Source of the DNA: Bacteroides sp.
GTDB lineage: Bacteria; Bacteroidota; Bacteroidia; Bacteroidales; Bacteroidaceae
Assembly: GCA_019412865.1 (NCBI GenBank)
Contig: DXOJ01000074.1
Coordinates: 6,015 to 12,661, forward strand
Length of the DNA stretch: 6,647 nt
Direction of reading: 5' to 3'
Shown piece after piece: positions 6,379 to 6,647 of the stretch. The notes beneath the pieces are model-generated. The model did not search any database. It was not told the DNA's origin and was given only the letters and a program-made list of their open reading frames with translations. The position numbers and the translations under genes were made by a program. Position 1 is the stretch's first letter, and each line of letters starts with the position of its first letter.

Positions 6379-6647
6379 TTATTGTTTTACCTTGATGATG
6401 TCATAATTCAGATCGCTGACAGCTTCTTGCAAGCTATCGTTCACCAGACGAAGAGTGGTGTCATTTACAATCACGAAATACATCGGAGCTTCACCATCTT
6501 TCGGAGTTAACTTAACAGCAGTCACAGGTTTTTTGTTCACTACCTTGTGTACAGTCTGCTGTTTTCCTTTTGAAGTGAAAGTCTTGTTTTGTCCTTGACC
6601 TTCAGCATCGAGGTAAGTCATATCCAGTGTATACGCAGTATCTACAC
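6379..6647 (-). CDS. NlpE-like lipoprotein domain protein, C-terminal part (5' end outside window)
   Basis: The minus-strand frame is open from the right edge to a TAA at 6379-6381, giving 89 codons. The internal Met at 6619-6621 is probably not the start, because the upstream codons still read like protein (VDTAYTLD before MTYLDAEGQG). The pattern is a short beta-barrel-like run: an xDTxYTLxMTYL strand, a Gly/Lys turn with TFTSKGKQQTV, then VTAVKLTPKDGEAPMYFVIVNDTTLRLVN and a final NYDIIKVKQ. This resembles the C-terminal half of the NlpE N-terminal-type domain in Bacteroides envelope lipoproteins annotated as copper-resistance/stress-sensing NlpE. The N-terminal CxxC motif and lipobox that would test this are outside the window. 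It converges on the GH88 gene across a shared terminator and is probably not part of the glycan system. Confidence 0.65.
   Translation of the reverse strand, partial: VDTAYTLDMTYLDAEGQGQNKTFTSKGKQQTVHKVVNKKPVTAVKLTPKDGEAPMYFVIVNDTTLRLVNDSLQEAVSDLNYDIIKVKQ

Noticed and set aside
1..6647. CRISPR arrays, tRNA/rRNA genes, insertion sequences or attachment sites
   Set aside because: I looked for regularly spaced repeats, cloverleaf-type segments, transposase-like frames and terminal inverted repeats and saw none.

Overview
The window is about 6.6 kb of a gut-type Bacteroidota (most likely Bacteroides) genome and covers the downstream part of a polysaccharide utilization locus (PUL). Five signals support this: the window opens on a few codons that read like a SusD/RagB C-terminus; several proteins are exported, with lipobox cysteines followed by acidic residues; a surface-glycan-binding-like protein with bacterial Ig-like repeats follows SusD; carbohydrate-active enzymes are packed on one strand; and the starts have A/T-rich leaders without Shine-Dalgarno sequences. 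Species cannot be assigned.

Layout: (1) 1-46, the last codons of a SusD-like protein. (2) 78-1604, a lipoprotein with three Ig-like (Big_2-type) repeats and a C-terminal beta-rich domain, probably a surface glycan-binding protein. (3) 1610-3013, only 5 bases later, a lipoprotein of the alginate lyase-like (alpha-helical toroid) superfamily. (4) 3014-3260, an intergenic region with a strong hairpin and a pair of near-identical 14-mers spaced 42 bp. (5) 3261-4910, a GH43 enzyme with a C-terminal beta-sandwich domain. (6) 4911-4998, a short spacer with a stop-codon-overlapping triple repeat. (7) 4999-6219, a GH88 unsaturated glucuronyl hydrolase. (8) 6316-6354, a strong terminator that appears to serve both strands. 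(9) 6379-6647, on the minus strand, the C-terminal part of an NlpE-like protein that probably lies outside the PUL.

Working model (inference): the SusCD pair and the Ig-repeat lipoprotein capture a uronic-acid-containing glycan at the surface. The lyase cleaves next to a 4-linked uronic acid and leaves a delta-4,5-unsaturated uronate at the new non-reducing end. After import, GH88 removes that unsaturated sugar and GH43 removes arabinofuranose or xylose. No sulfatase is present in the window, which argues weakly against a sulfated glycosaminoglycan. The most unusual point is that the lyase lacks a tyrosine where PL5-type alginate lyases carry their catalytic Tyr and has an ESGRDQGH motif there instead, so both its mechanism and its substrate are open.
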